A DNA stretch of 64,000 nt from Haloplanus natans DSM 17983 (GTDB lineage: Archaea; Halobacteriota; Halobacteria; Halobacteriales; Haloferacaceae): contig NZ_KE386573.1 of assembly GCF_000427685.1 (NCBI RefSeq), forward strand, positions 744,001 to 808,000. Direction: 5' to 3'. Made by a program: the position numbers and the translations under genes. Shown one piece after another: positions 24,888 through 34,193 of the stretch. Positions within the stretch are counted from its first letter, which is position 1. Each line of letters starts with the position of its first letter. Under the pieces are notes generated by a model. The model was not told the origin of the DNA, did not search any database, and saw nothing but the letters and a program-made list of their open reading frames with translations.

Positions 24888-25667
24888 TCAGATGCTCCCG
24901 AAGTTCGGATCGAGTTCCCCTGCGTCGGACACGCCTCCGGTATCCGTATCGAGCGTGTTTCCGTCGCTGTCGAGCGCCACGATCTCCACGGTGGTGCCGG
25001 CGCCGACGACGGCGATGCCTTCGAACCGCACCTGGGTAGCACCGGCTGGGATCGGGAGCGGACCGCCTGTCAGCGTCGCGAGCGTCGGGCCACCGAACGC
25101 CTCGTCGACGCGAATCGACGCGATCGGATCGTCGAGTCGATTGTCGAGGTCCATGGCGATCGCGGTCGGCGTCGACGAGTCGGTCGGCTCGAAGGTCGGA
25201 CTCTGATCCAGATCCGAGATGGTCGCGGGGGCACTCACCGCGAAGGGATCGACTCGCTCGAACGGGTCGTCGGGTACGTCGTCGGCGTTATCGGGCTGGT
25301 CGACCTCGTCGAGTCCGCTCGGGCTCAGCGCCTCCCAGATGGCCGCGCGGACCTCCGTCTCGCCGTTTGGATTCGGCGGGAACGTCTGTCCTTGCTGGAT
25401 GTCGGTCAGTTCGGGAAACACGACGGCCGGGAAGATCGGCACTTCCACGTCGGTGTACGTCCCCGGTTCGAGTATCTTGAGCCCGATGAGCGAGTCGAGG
25501 TTCGTCGCATCGCCGGAGCCGATTGCCGGACCGACCGCGTGGATACCGACGGCGAACACTGGGTCGTCGAAGGCGACGAAATCGTTGCTCAGCTCGACGG
25601 CCGCCCGCGGGATCGACCCGAGGAAGTCGGCTTGGCCCACGAAGTTGTTCTCCTGTTCGTACGTCAC
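24888..25667 (-). CDS. Unknown acidic protein, N-terminus uncertain
   Basis: About 259 aa from a GTG at 25667; the frame is open some 15 codons further but has no ATG, so the start may be lost or non-standard. The composition is strongly acidic and Pro/Thr-rich, with beta-type stretches (GLKILEPGTYTDVEVPIFPAVVFPEL, GATQVRFEGIAVVGAGTTVEIVAL). This suggests a surface or secreted beta-domain, yet no signal peptide is visible, in line with 5' truncation. It lies downstream of the SipW/FG-GAP surface protein on the same strand. Function unknown. Confidence 0.5.
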   Translation of the reverse strand: MTYEQENNFVGQADFLGSIPRAAVELSNDFVAFDDPVFAVGIHAVGPAIGSGDATNLDSLIGLKILEPGTYTDVEVPIFPAVVFPELTDIQQGQTFPPNPNGETEVRAAIWEALSPSGLDEVDQPDNADDVPDDPFERVDPFAVSAPATISDLDQSPTFEPTDSSTPTAIAMDLDNRLDDPIASIRVDEAFGGPTLATLTGGPLPIPAGATQVRFEGIAVVGAGTTVEIVALDSDGNTLDTDTGGVSDAGELDPNFGSI

Positions 25668-25807
25668 GCTCTCGACCGTCGAGTAGATCGATAGAGAAGT
25701 TGACAGAATAACACACTACACGAGGAGTGGCACCCTGACTCCCCAATGCACTCCAACACGATCCGATAGCCGTATGCAATGATGCGGACGATGACGACGC
25801 GGCCCGT

Positions 25808-28264
25808 CTAGAGCGCCCCCGACACGTCCTCGCCATCGCCACGTTCATCAAGGTCGAGGCGTGTGAACTCGACAGCCCGGCCGCGACGGCCGTCCGAGCC
25901 CGGCGCGCCGACGAGGAGAGTGCCGAGAACGTCGCCTCCATCGTCCGACTCACCGTACGATCCACCGTGATAGGCCACGCTGTTACCAAACTGCGCGGCG
26001 CCCGACCCCGGCGTGAAGGTACCGAGTTCCTCGAAGACGCCGATTGGATCGCCGGACTCGCCGGAGGTCGACACTGGTGCTCGGAACAGGCTGGCTGTTC
26101 CTGTCCCGGCGTTTGGAGCCCCGACAACGACGTTAAGAGCAAAGAACGTCCCCTCCGTCTCGGCCGGCGTTCGGAACGCGGCGACTGACGACCCGAACGC
26201 GCCGCCGTCGGCCGTGAGTCTCGCCGTCTCGGTCAGCCTGCCGCTAACCGAGAAGTCCGTCGCCCCGACGTCACCATCCATCGGCTCCAAAATATCGGAC
26301 ACTCGACTGAAAACGTAGGCGGCTCCGCGTCCGCCATCGACTCCCGGCGCGCCAACGACCGGAGTGACGACCTCTCCTCCGTCTATAGGCAGTCTGCCGG
26401 CGTAGACGTCGATGGCAGCACCGAACGCGTCGCCGGACTCGCCGCTGAACGGCCGGAGTTTGATGGGTCTCTCCGGGCCCCTCACGTAGTCGTAGACGGC
26501 TCCCGCACGCGGTCCCTCGGTGCCGAGCGCTGCTTCCGGTGCACCGACGAGGATAGAAATCCCGCCGAACTCGTCGAGACCGAACTCCAGCGCGACGGCC
26601 GTCCCGAACCCCTCGCCGGCCTCGGGCGGCCGCTCAAGGATGAACGCCTCAGGCGATGATTCGGATGCGTCCAGTTCGACGAGTCGGGCTGCGCCGTTGC
26701 GACCGCTGGCCCCCGGTGCGCCGACGAGGACGAACCTGCTGGTCGCGTCGATGTCGACGGCGGCGCCGAACCGGGCGTTACTGTCACTGTCGAGAGACGG
26801 CTCGCCTCCGTTTTCATCCGCTAGTGACAATTGATCGCCGTCCACCACGTCGAACAGCGTCCAGTCGCCGGACTCGTCGCCAACTCGGGTGAGGATATAG
26901 ACCCTCCCAGGGCTGTCGCCCGGTGCCCCGATGGCGAGGAACTCCTTATCACCGCTCGGGGTGGCATCGTACGCCACCGCTGTCCCGAACTCGTCGCCGG
27001 CCTCGATCAGTGGAGATTCGCCAGAACCGACGAACGATCCGGGCTCGAACTCCTGCCCGTCGACGTAGGCCGACCCGGCGTCGACCGAGTGATCCTCGAA
27101 TGGTGCACCGACGGCGGAAATCCCGTCGCCGATATCGACCGCACTGCCGTACCGTGGCTCGTCACCCGGCTCGTCGAGACTGGTCGGCTCGCTCTGTGCG
27201 TCGACCGCCCAGCCATCGGGCGCCGACGCCGACGTGGCGCCGGCGCCGTCATTGTGCCGACACTGCTCGGTGTAGAAGCCGAGGTCGAACTGTGCCGTGT
27301 CGGATTGGACCTGGTTGCCGTGATCGATCGGCAGCCACCAAACGACCGAGGCGTAGTGGCTCGTCTCGCCCGAGAAGCAGTTCCGGCCCATCCCGCCGCC
27401 GTCCTCGGCCGGCAGATCACCCGCGAGCCCGATGCCCTTCTCGCTCGCGAGGTCGTTCAGGAACGCCCGGAGCGTCGTCTGGTTCTCCAGTGTGCCGTTC
27501 TGCGGGAGCGGAAGCGGATTCGCGCCCGGCCCGGCCGCGATATCGTTCGTCGTCCCGACCGCATACGCCACCTGCACCTCGTCGAGGAGTTCGACCGTGC
27601 CGGTCTCCTCGTCGGGGTCGTCCCGTTCGGGTTCGGTCCGGCCGTTCTCGCTCGCCCCGTCGAGGCCGCCGTTCAGCCAGAGGAAGCCCGGATTGTCACA
27701 GAGTTCCAGCCGAAAGAGCGCGAACCCGAAGTCGCCGGGTTTCAGGTCCTCGATCTCGATCAGCACCCGACTGTCGGTATCCGACTCGGTTCCACAGAGG
27801 GTGTCCGGCCCGCCGTAGATGCCGTCGTTCACCTCGGTTCGGCGCGTGTTCCGGAAGAACTGTCGACCGCCGTCGGCCTCGTCGGGCCGGGAGTCGAACC
27901 CGTCCTCGTCGTCGCCGTCGGCGTCGTCGACGAACACGAGTTCGATGGGACGGGCGTCGGTCTGGCCGTCGCCCGGCGGGAGCGAGATGTCGGGCGACTC
28001 GCCCTCGTCTGGCATGCGGGCGAACCGGGTCTCCGCCCCGAGTGGCGGATCGGTACCGTAGTCGTTGTCCATCCAGTCCGAGTAGTGTTCCTGCCAGGCA
28101 ACCTTGAGATCCAGCGTGCCGGCGACGAGCCGGTTGTTCTCGAACGTTTCCTGATCGCTGAAGTACGCGGAGGTCCCGAGTCCCGCGCCGGCCGACGCGG
28201 CCCCGATCGTCCCGAGCGCCGCGAGGGCCTTCCGTCGTGAAAGGTTCAGTGGTTCGTCCGTCAT
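25808..28264 (-). CDS. SipW-type-signal surface protein with FG-GAP beta-propeller
   Basis: 818 aa from the ATG at 28264. NLSRRKALAALGTIGAASAGAGLGTSAYFSDQETFENNRLVAGTLDLKV is the signal and first strand of TasA/camelysin-type proteins, cleaved by SipW-like signal peptidases; this domain runs to about residue 360. The rest has at least seven FG-GAP-like repeats of ~60 residues, for example FGTAVAYD...LAIGAPGD, FGAAVDID...LVGAPGA, FGAAIDVY...VVGAPGV, FGNSVAYH...LVGAPGS, which build an integrin-alpha-like propeller. Likely extracellular, with a role in adhesion or matrix; the combination is unusual. Confidence 0.88.
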   Translation of the reverse strand: MTDEPLNLSRRKALAALGTIGAASAGAGLGTSAYFSDQETFENNRLVAGTLDLKVAWQEHYSDWMDNDYGTDPPLGAETRFARMPDEGESPDISLPPGDGQTDARPIELVFVDDADGDDEDGFDSRPDEADGGRQFFRNTRRTEVNDGIYGGPDTLCGTESDTDSRVLIEIEDLKPGDFGFALFRLELCDNPGFLWLNGGLDGASENGRTEPERDDPDEETGTVELLDEVQVAYAVGTTNDIAAGPGANPLPLPQNGTLENQTTLRAFLNDLASEKGIGLAGDLPAEDGGGMGRNCFSGETSHYASVVWWLPIDHGNQVQSDTAQFDLGFYTEQCRHNDGAGATSASAPDGWAVDAQSEPTSLDEPGDEPRYGSAVDIGDGISAVGAPFEDHSVDAGSAYVDGQEFEPGSFVGSGESPLIEAGDEFGTAVAYDATPSGDKEFLAIGAPGDSPGRVYILTRVGDESGDWTLFDVVDGDQLSLADENGGEPSLDSDSNARFGAAVDIDATSRFVLVGAPGASGRNGAARLVELDASESSPEAFILERPPEAGEGFGTAVALEFGLDEFGGISILVGAPEAALGTEGPRAGAVYDYVRGPERPIKLRPFSGESGDAFGAAIDVYAGRLPIDGGEVVTPVVGAPGVDGGRGAAYVFSRVSDILEPMDGDVGATDFSVSGRLTETARLTADGGAFGSSVAAFRTPAETEGTFFALNVVVGAPNAGTGTASLFRAPVSTSGESGDPIGVFEELGTFTPGSGAAQFGNSVAYHGGSYGESDDGGDVLGTLLVGAPGSDGRRGRAVEFTRLDLDERGDGEDVSGAL

Positions 28265-28623
28265 TCGTGGGTGCCTCCAGGCGGAGCCATCCTCCGCCTG
28301 CCCGCCTACTGCTAGGCACCACACCCGGTTAATTAACGGGCAGTTTGCCGCGCTAATCCGTCGTTAACGCGGGTTTCAGCCGTATTCCCGTCGTCGAGAC
28401 TCAACACGGAGATGCGTTGCTGTCGCTGGGAGCAACACGAGACCGAGGCGTACGGACGGGCCCTATGTTTAGCTGAAAGAGAGGGCGCTAAGCCCCTTTC
28501 CTCAAGGAGCGAACGGAACGAAGTGGAGTGAGCGAGTAGGGAGGGGATACAGCGCCCGCACCAGTTGCAAACACCCAATCAACACCATTAATGCACTTTA
28601 TTCCGTACAATTTGACACGTCGT
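28265..28623. other. Spacer: promoter of the surface protein and left end of a tnpB element
   Basis: Bases 28300-28345 are AT-rich (gttaattaacggg) and likely contain the promoter of the minus-strand surface protein. Bases 28440-28590 (ctaagcccctttcctcaaggagcg ... gagggga) have imperfect hairpins typical of the left end of IS200/605-type elements. No other gene seen. Confidence 0.4.
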
Positions 28624-29913
28624 ATGAACTACAGCCCTCGCTTCCGCCTGTTGCCTACTGAGGAGCAACGCGAAGCGATGGACTGGCAACGAAATACCGT
28701 GCGACAACTCTACAACCACGCACTCAACGAATTCAACGACATCCCTGAAGACGCGGGCACACTCCGCCAACGCGTCTGGATGGTGCGTGACACCATCCCC
28801 GAACTGAAAGACTGGTGGTCAGACTTGAGACAAGTCTACTCCACCGTCTTGCAGAAATCCGTTGAACGCATCCGCGACAACATTCAGAACCTCGGGAAAC
28901 TCAAAGCAAACGGGTACGACGTGGGGTCGTTGAACTGGAAAAAACCGCGTGAGTTCAGGAGTTTCACCTATCGACAATCGGGCTTCGAACTCGACAAGAA
29001 GAGTGGCCCGAACGGTCGAGGCGTTCTCACCCTCACGAAACTCAAAGGAGACACTCGGGAGATCCCAATCCGTCTCCATCGAGACCTTCCCGACCACGAC
29101 TCCATCAAAGAAGTCACGCTCAAAAAGGAAGCGAGCGGTGCGTGGTACGTCTCGTTTTGCATCGAGACTGAGACTCCAGAGAAACCTGCTGTCGAGAACA
29201 TCAAACCAGCAGACACTGTGGGGCTCGACCTCGGCGTTCTCAACTTCATCCACGACTCCGAGGGACGCTCAATCGGGAAACTTGACTTGGCCGACGAGCG
29301 CCGGCGTCTCGAACGTGAGCAACGCTCACTCTCTCGAAAGACCTACCAGTCGAACAACTGGGAGAAACAGCGGCGGCACGTCGCGAATATTCACGTGCGG
29401 ATGTCGAACAAAAAGCACGATTACAAGCACAAACTCGCACACGCCTACACCACCCAGTATGATGCCGTACTCGTTGAGAATCTTAACATCAAAGGGATGC
29501 TCGAATCCCCTGAAAACGCGCGTAACAAAGCCGAAGTCGGGTGGCGAGACTTTATCACCATTCTCGAACACCACGGTGATAAGAACGGGTGCCACGTCGT
29601 GCAAGTCAGTTCACGTGGAACGACTACGGAATGCGCGTCATGTGGAGTGGAGACGCAGAAACCGTTGTGGGTTCGTGAGCATTCGTGTCCGTCGTGTGGG
29701 TTCGAACTCGATAGGGATTGGAATGCGGCTCTCAACGTCCTCTCTTGGGGACTTGACAAACTAGGAGTGGTTCACTCCGAAGACATGCCTGTGGAGACTG
29801 CAACCGCTGTGTCTACCGACGGTGGCGAACATTCGTCCTTCGTCGTGGATGCAAGTCGCGTCGTAGAAGCAGGAAGCTCCGCCCTCAAGGAAGCCGCCTC
29901 GGCGGCTGAGTAG
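28624..29913 (+). CDS. tnpB: TnpB (IS1341-type, RNA-guided nuclease family), intact
   Basis: 429 aa from the ATG at 28624 (MNYSPRFRLLPTEEQ). The RuvC acid residues are present as GLDLGVLNF, VENLNIKGML and DRDWNAALN, and the zinc ribbon as C-x2-C (CASCG) and C-x2-C (CPSCG). Length and motif order indicate a complete protein. No TnpA transposase gene accompanies it here. It belongs to a different subgroup from the tnpB genes at 38670 and 45582 (RLYNHAL-type N-terminus, D-R-D-W-N end). A GC hairpin at 29896-29909 marks the right end, where guide-RNA 3' parts usually lie. Confidence 0.93.
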   Translation: MNYSPRFRLLPTEEQREAMDWQRNTVRQLYNHALNEFNDIPEDAGTLRQRVWMVRDTIPELKDWWSDLRQVYSTVLQKSVERIRDNIQNLGKLKANGYDVGSLNWKKPREFRSFTYRQSGFELDKKSGPNGRGVLTLTKLKGDTREIPIRLHRDLPDHDSIKEVTLKKEASGAWYVSFCIETETPEKPAVENIKPADTVGLDLGVLNFIHDSEGRSIGKLDLADERRRLEREQRSLSRKTYQSNNWEKQRRHVANIHVRMSNKKHDYKHKLAHAYTTQYDAVLVENLNIKGMLESPENARNKAEVGWRDFITILEHHGDKNGCHVVQVSSRGTTTECASCGVETQKPLWVREHSCPSCGFELDRDWNAALNVLSWGLDKLGVVHSEDMPVETATAVSTDGGEHSSFVVDASRVVEAGSSALKEAASAAE

Positions 29914-30128
29914 GGCGGGGTAGTTCACACCCTCCAGCCCCTCCTCACGAGGATGGCGAACGTTGGACGATCCCACGGCCGCTGTTCGATACACCGTCAC
30001 AGACGGTCACCTCGTGGGTGTTCGATCGGATCGGACAGATATGGCCGGACCACGACCCCCGACCCGTTGGTACTGTGTGCAGCTACCGCTCCCCCACCGT
30101 TTTCCCACCCCGCCGCGAACGGCCACCG

Positions 30129-30521
30129 ATGGCCCTCGAGCCTCACGCCGTGGCGCGAAGCGCCGTCGCCACCGTTCTCGCCGGGGTCGCGCTGTGGCCG
30201 CCGCGAGCGGTCTACTGGACGCGTCTCGCGGCCGTCGTCGGCGACGCCCCGACGCTCGCGCTGGTCGCCCTCCTCGCCGTCGGCTTTGGCGCGGCGCTCG
30301 CACGCGTCGCGGGCGCCGACCTCCCGTCGTTCGCCGGGGGCGGGCTCGTCGCGTACGCCGTCGGGATGGCCGCGATCGAGGCGTGGCTCTCGCCCGACAG
30401 CCCCGCGCATCTCGTCTGGTACGCGGCGCTTCTGGCCTGTCTGGTCGGTGGGGCGGCCCTTCGGAAGCGGTACGAACGGGATCGGATGTCGCCGCAGCGA
30501 TCCCGAGATAACGGGTCGTAG
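30129..30521 (+). CDS. Unknown membrane protein, 130 aa
   Basis: ATG at 30129. Four hydrophobic segments (ARSAVATVLAGVALW, DAPTLALVALLAVGFGAALARV, FAGGGLVAYAVGMAAIEAWL, LVWYAALLACLVGGAAL) and a basic C-terminus RKRYERDRMSPQRSR. No recognised family. It sits alone between a tnpB element and a convergent gene. Confidence 0.6.
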   Translation: MALEPHAVARSAVATVLAGVALWPPRAVYWTRLAAVVGDAPTLALVALLAVGFGAALARVAGADLPSFAGGGLVAYAVGMAAIEAWLSPDSPAHLVWYAALLACLVGGAALRKRYERDRMSPQRSRDNGS

Positions 30522-30538
30522 CCCCTGCCCGGCACGGC

Positions 30539-31321
30539 CTACGGGCCGTCCGTTCGGACCGCTCGATCCTCCTCGAAGGCCCGGGTGAGCGCCCGCGCGG
30601 CCGCCCGGGTCTCACGCCCCGTGTTCGGACGGGGATCGGCCTTCGCGAGCGCGCTGAGTTCCTCGGCTCGTGTCAGCACCTGCTCCCGGCTCGGGACGAT
30701 CTCCGCATCGACCGATGCGACCGCCGCCAGCGCGCGCACGGCCCCCTGTGCGACGACCTGCCGATCGGCGTCGGTCGCTGTCGCGTACGCCCCGACCGTC
30801 GCCTCGAACAGTTCCGGCCGCTCGACGACCGCCCCGACGAACGAGCGGACGATGGCGATCTGTGTCGGCAGCGTGGCCTCGGGGAGGCGGTCGGCGATGA
30901 CCCGGTCCGCTGGCGTCACTGCTTCCGGGTCGGTCATGCCGATCCGCGTGAGCGTCCGAACGATCGCTTCCTCGATGGACGGCGCGACAGTGTCTTCGAA
31001 GGCGGTGACGAGCGTCGGCACCGCATCCGTCAGCCGTTGGGGGTCGTGCCCGGAAAGCTCCGCGAGTCCGATCGCCCCCGACAGCGTGAGCGAGCCGTTC
31101 TCGGCGGTGAGGAAGTCGACGAACGTCTCCTCGTAGGGCACGGCGAGTTCGGGGTCGTGCTCCGCGGCCGCCCGCAACGCCCGGCCGGCGTCCATCCGAT
31201 CGGCCGGCCGCTCCGACGCGAGTTGCTCACGGAGCCGATCCTCGGCCGTCTCGATGATCGCGGGGTCGGCCCGAACGGCCCGTTCGAGGTCGTCGATCGC
31301 ACTGATGTCTTTCATCGTCAT
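30539..31321 (-). CDS. Helical-repeat (HEAT/ARM-like) protein, 260 aa
   Basis: ATG at 31321 (MTMKDISAIDDLERAV), with a second ATG at 31315. The whole protein is made of alternating helices of 30-40 residues, e.g. RMDAGRALRAAAEHDPELAVPYEETFVDFL, SGAIGLAELSGHDPQRLTDAVPTLVTAF, SIEEAIVRTLTRIGM, AQGAVRALAAVASVDAEIV, which is the HEAT-type pattern. Acidic, soluble, no catalytic motif. Such proteins bind partners; which partner is unknown. Confidence 0.75.
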   Translation of the reverse strand: MTMKDISAIDDLERAVRADPAIIETAEDRLREQLASERPADRMDAGRALRAAAEHDPELAVPYEETFVDFLTAENGSLTLSGAIGLAELSGHDPQRLTDAVPTLVTAFEDTVAPSIEEAIVRTLTRIGMTDPEAVTPADRVIADRLPEATLPTQIAIVRSFVGAVVERPELFEATVGAYATATDADRQVVAQGAVRALAAVASVDAEIVPSREQVLTRAEELSALAKADPRPNTGRETRAAARALTRAFEEDRAVRTDGP

Positions 31322-31436
31322 GGCTGTTCCTCGTGAACAGGTATCGTATACACCTCGTCGATAAAAAATGGAGGTGTGCCGGGCGTCGTTCCGGACGGCC
31401 CGGCGACCCACCGACACTGCGATCCGACGGGTCGTC

Positions 31437-33152
31437 TCAGGCGCCAAGCGAGAACACGGCGAGACGGTCCCCTCGCGGACCGCGCCCGACGAAGCCGCTG
31501 CCGCCGACCTGGATCGCGATGTACTGTTTTTCCGTCCCGGGGTCGTACCAGCTAACCGGGTCGCCGGAGATGGCCTTCTCCGAGAGGTCGAACTCCCAGA
31601 GTCGGTCGCCGTTTTCGGCGTCGTACGCGACCATGTTGCCGTTCTGGGTCCCGGCAAACAGCAGTCCGGTCGCCGTCGACATCGTGCCACCCCACAGGTA
31701 CCGGTCGCTGTCGATCCAGTCGCGCCAGACGACCTGTCCCGTGGTCGGGTCGACCGCGGCGATGGCGCTGATGTGGCCGTTGTACTCGTCCGGGATATCC
31801 TCCTCGTCCGGTTCGACGTCGACGATACCGCCCCAGAACTTCTCTCCCGGCTTGTACTCCTCGTTGCGCCACTTCACCGAGTGCGGGGTGTTGAGCGTCT
31901 TGTGGTAACACAGCCCCGTCTCGGGGTTGTACGACGCCGGCTGCCAGTCTTGCCCGCCGAGCAGCCCCGGCAACATCACGTACTCGCGCTCCTCGTCGAC
32001 GTGGGGGACCATCTCTTGGAAGTTGATCTGCTGGGTGATCGGCTCCCCGCGAACGAGTAAGTCGCCGGTCTCGGGCTCCACCACGTACGACCAGGAGGTC
32101 TTGCCGGCGCTGTAGACGACGTCGCCCTCGTAGTCACGGTGTGGCACCTCGATGTCGCGGAGCAGCATCCGCATCATGCCCGCGTCGTAGTCCCAGATGT
32201 CGTGTGAGGACTCCTGATGTGCCCACTGGAGTTCGCCGGTGTGGATGTCGACGGCGACCGTGCCACAGGTGTTCCGGTTCGGCCCCGGCCGGACGGTGCC
32301 GTTGAAGTCCGGGCTCGGGTTGCCGACGTTGAAATAGAGGAGTTCGCGCTCGGTGTCGAGCGTGGGCGTCATCCAGTTCGTCCCGCCGGACTGTTTGAAG
32401 GATTCGCCGACCCACTCCTCCTCGGGACAGGTGCGCATCCGCCACAGTTCGTCACCGGTTTCGGCGTCGAGCGCGCAGTGGAACCCGCGGACGCCGTACT
32501 CGCCGCCCGCCGACCCGGTGAACAGTTTTCCGTCGTAGACGATCGGTGCCCACGTCGAGGAGTACCCGTCCTTGTAGTCCTCGGTGGAGGTGTACCACAG
32601 CTCCTCGCCGGTGTAGCGATCGAGCGCCTGCACGCCCGAGTCCAGCGAGGTCATGTAGATTTTGTCCTCGTACACCGCGACGCCACGGTTGTTGTCGTCA
32701 CAACAGAGGACGGCATCCTCCGGCGCGGGATACGTGTAGCTCCAGAGCACCTCCCCCTCGCGGGCGTCGATGGCTTTCACGTGGCTCGGCCCGTTGGCCT
32801 GGTACATGATCGGCGGGTCGCCGGGGACGACGATGGGCGAGCCCTCCATGCTGGAGTTGGCCCCGACAGTCATCTCGTATTCGAGTTCCAGCTCCCCGAC
32901 GTTGTCCTTCGTGATGACGTCGGCGGTGGTGTAGCGGTGTCCCTCGTAGTTGTTGCCGAACATCAGCCAACTCTCGGGGTCTTCGCTCTCCAGGAGCATC
33001 TCCTGGGTCACGTCGAATCGTGGGATTCGATCCGTATCGTGCTGGTCGAGCACCGCCTCATCGGGTGCGTTGAACACCTGATAGCCGAGGTCGGTCTCTT
33101 CGACGATCGTTTCGCTCGCTGCCTTGATAGCTTCGTCTTCTTCGACTGCCAT
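31437..33152 (-). CDS. PQQ-dependent alcohol dehydrogenase, lanthanide (XoxF-like) ligand set
   Basis: 571 aa, an eight-bladed quinoprotein propeller with tryptophan-docking motifs (e.g. AIDAREGEVLWSY, AVDPTTGQVVWRD, AYDAENGDRLWEF). The vicinal disulfide C150-C151 precedes D-N-N-R-G. Metal ligands are E218 (GGEYGVRG), N278 (VGNPSP) and catalytic D321 in H-D-I-W-D-Y-D; D323 two residues later is the extra Asp that marks lanthanide-dependent enzymes. No signal peptide is seen at the N-terminus, which is odd for a family that acts outside the membrane. Follows the unknown gene at 33178-34098 in an apparent operon. Confidence 0.9.
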   Translation of the reverse strand: MAVEEDEAIKAASETIVEETDLGYQVFNAPDEAVLDQHDTDRIPRFDVTQEMLLESEDPESWLMFGNNYEGHRYTTADVITKDNVGELELEYEMTVGANSSMEGSPIVVPGDPPIMYQANGPSHVKAIDAREGEVLWSYTYPAPEDAVLCCDDNNRGVAVYEDKIYMTSLDSGVQALDRYTGEELWYTSTEDYKDGYSSTWAPIVYDGKLFTGSAGGEYGVRGFHCALDAETGDELWRMRTCPEEEWVGESFKQSGGTNWMTPTLDTERELLYFNVGNPSPDFNGTVRPGPNRNTCGTVAVDIHTGELQWAHQESSHDIWDYDAGMMRMLLRDIEVPHRDYEGDVVYSAGKTSWSYVVEPETGDLLVRGEPITQQINFQEMVPHVDEEREYVMLPGLLGGQDWQPASYNPETGLCYHKTLNTPHSVKWRNEEYKPGEKFWGGIVDVEPDEEDIPDEYNGHISAIAAVDPTTGQVVWRDWIDSDRYLWGGTMSTATGLLFAGTQNGNMVAYDAENGDRLWEFDLSEKAISGDPVSWYDPGTEKQYIAIQVGGSGFVGRGPRGDRLAVFSLGA

Positions 33153-33177
33153 TATCTTGTTTGGTATCCGTATCGTG

Positions 33178-34098
33178 TTATCTCGCCGGCGAGGGCGCGC
33201 GGTTCTCCTCGTTGATCCAGAACGCTTCCTGCATCAACTCCTCTTGATTGACGATCGTGATCGCAGCCCCAGAACTGAGTGCGGCGACGATCCGGCGGTC
33301 GCTCGACCCGTCATCGTTCGCCACCGCGTGGGCGGCACGCAGGAACAGATACACACCGCCGAGGATGGCCTTCGTCCGCCAGAACGCGTCGTCGACGATC
33401 GAGTCCGTGAGCAGGATTTCCTTCTGCTTGAGGTGCCGATCGAGCGCCTTGACCCACAGCAGCCCGCCGCCGACCGCCCGATGGTACAACGGCGGGACGT
33501 AGTCGACATCGAACTCGACACCCTCGGGGATTTCCTTGGCTTGAACCCAGTGCGATAGCCGAGTGTCGTTACTGACGAGATCGAGCAGTAGCGCCGTTCG
33601 CTCGTGTTCGTCGAACCCGACGTTGGCCAGTTCGTCGGTCAGCATCCCCGTCGCGAGGGTTCCCTCGGCCGTGTGGTCGAGATGTTCCTCGGTGAAGCCG
33701 GGGAGGGTGTCCTCGATACGCTCGAAGAACCCGACATCGATTAGATGGTAATACGCTTCCCACACGGGGGCGATCAGCTCACGGTACAGCTCTTCGACCC
33801 CCGCATCGCCTGGCCCATGCCGTTCCGGGATCCCTGCCTCTCGAACCGACTCTGCATCCTCGAGGACCGCTTCGAGGTCGTCGACCGCCGAGTCGAGGAG
33901 GTCCGCGTCGAGGGACTCACTCAGATCGTTTCTGATCGCTGCCCCCATCGACTCGAACGGCGCCGCATCCGTCCCCTCGATGTCGGTCAACAGGTCGAGG
34001 ACTGCTTCGGGATCGTCGTCCAAAGCACCGACGTCGAACTCCGTCGTGAGGACCTCTCGATCACGGTCAGTAATACGTGGTTTGTATTCACCTGCCAT
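33178..34098 (-). CDS. Unknown soluble helical protein preceding the PQQ dehydrogenase
   Basis: 306 aa from the ATG at 34098; a cttaatg box 28-33 bases upstream suggests a leaderless mRNA. Mostly helical and acidic; features include VWEAYYHLIDVGFFERIEDTLPGFTEEHLDHTAEGTLATGMLTDEL and LYHRAVGGGLLWVKALDRHLKQKEILLTDSIVDDAFW. No Cys-based metal site, signal or membrane helix. It is 25 bases upstream of the dehydrogenase gene and must be in the same transcript, so a role in folding, export or electron transfer of that enzyme is possible. I do not recognise the family. Confidence 0.7.
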   Translation of the reverse strand: MAGEYKPRITDRDREVLTTEFDVGALDDDPEAVLDLLTDIEGTDAAPFESMGAAIRNDLSESLDADLLDSAVDDLEAVLEDAESVREAGIPERHGPGDAGVEELYRELIAPVWEAYYHLIDVGFFERIEDTLPGFTEEHLDHTAEGTLATGMLTDELANVGFDEHERTALLLDLVSNDTRLSHWVQAKEIPEGVEFDVDYVPPLYHRAVGGGLLWVKALDRHLKQKEILLTDSIVDDAFWRTKAILGGVYLFLRAAHAVANDDGSSDRRIVAALSSGAAITIVNQEELMQEAFWINEENRAPSPAR

Positions 34099-34193
34099 AC
34101 GGCATACGTCCTACATGATCATGTAACATTAAGAATACTCATAATTGCTCGCCTACTCAGTCTGTATATAATTGTCCGATGGGCGTCAGCGAC

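Noticed and set aside
26831-28240. 469-codon + frame opposite the SipW/FG-GAP gene
   Set aside because: Basic, low-complexity shadow; the minus strand has a signal peptide and repeats.
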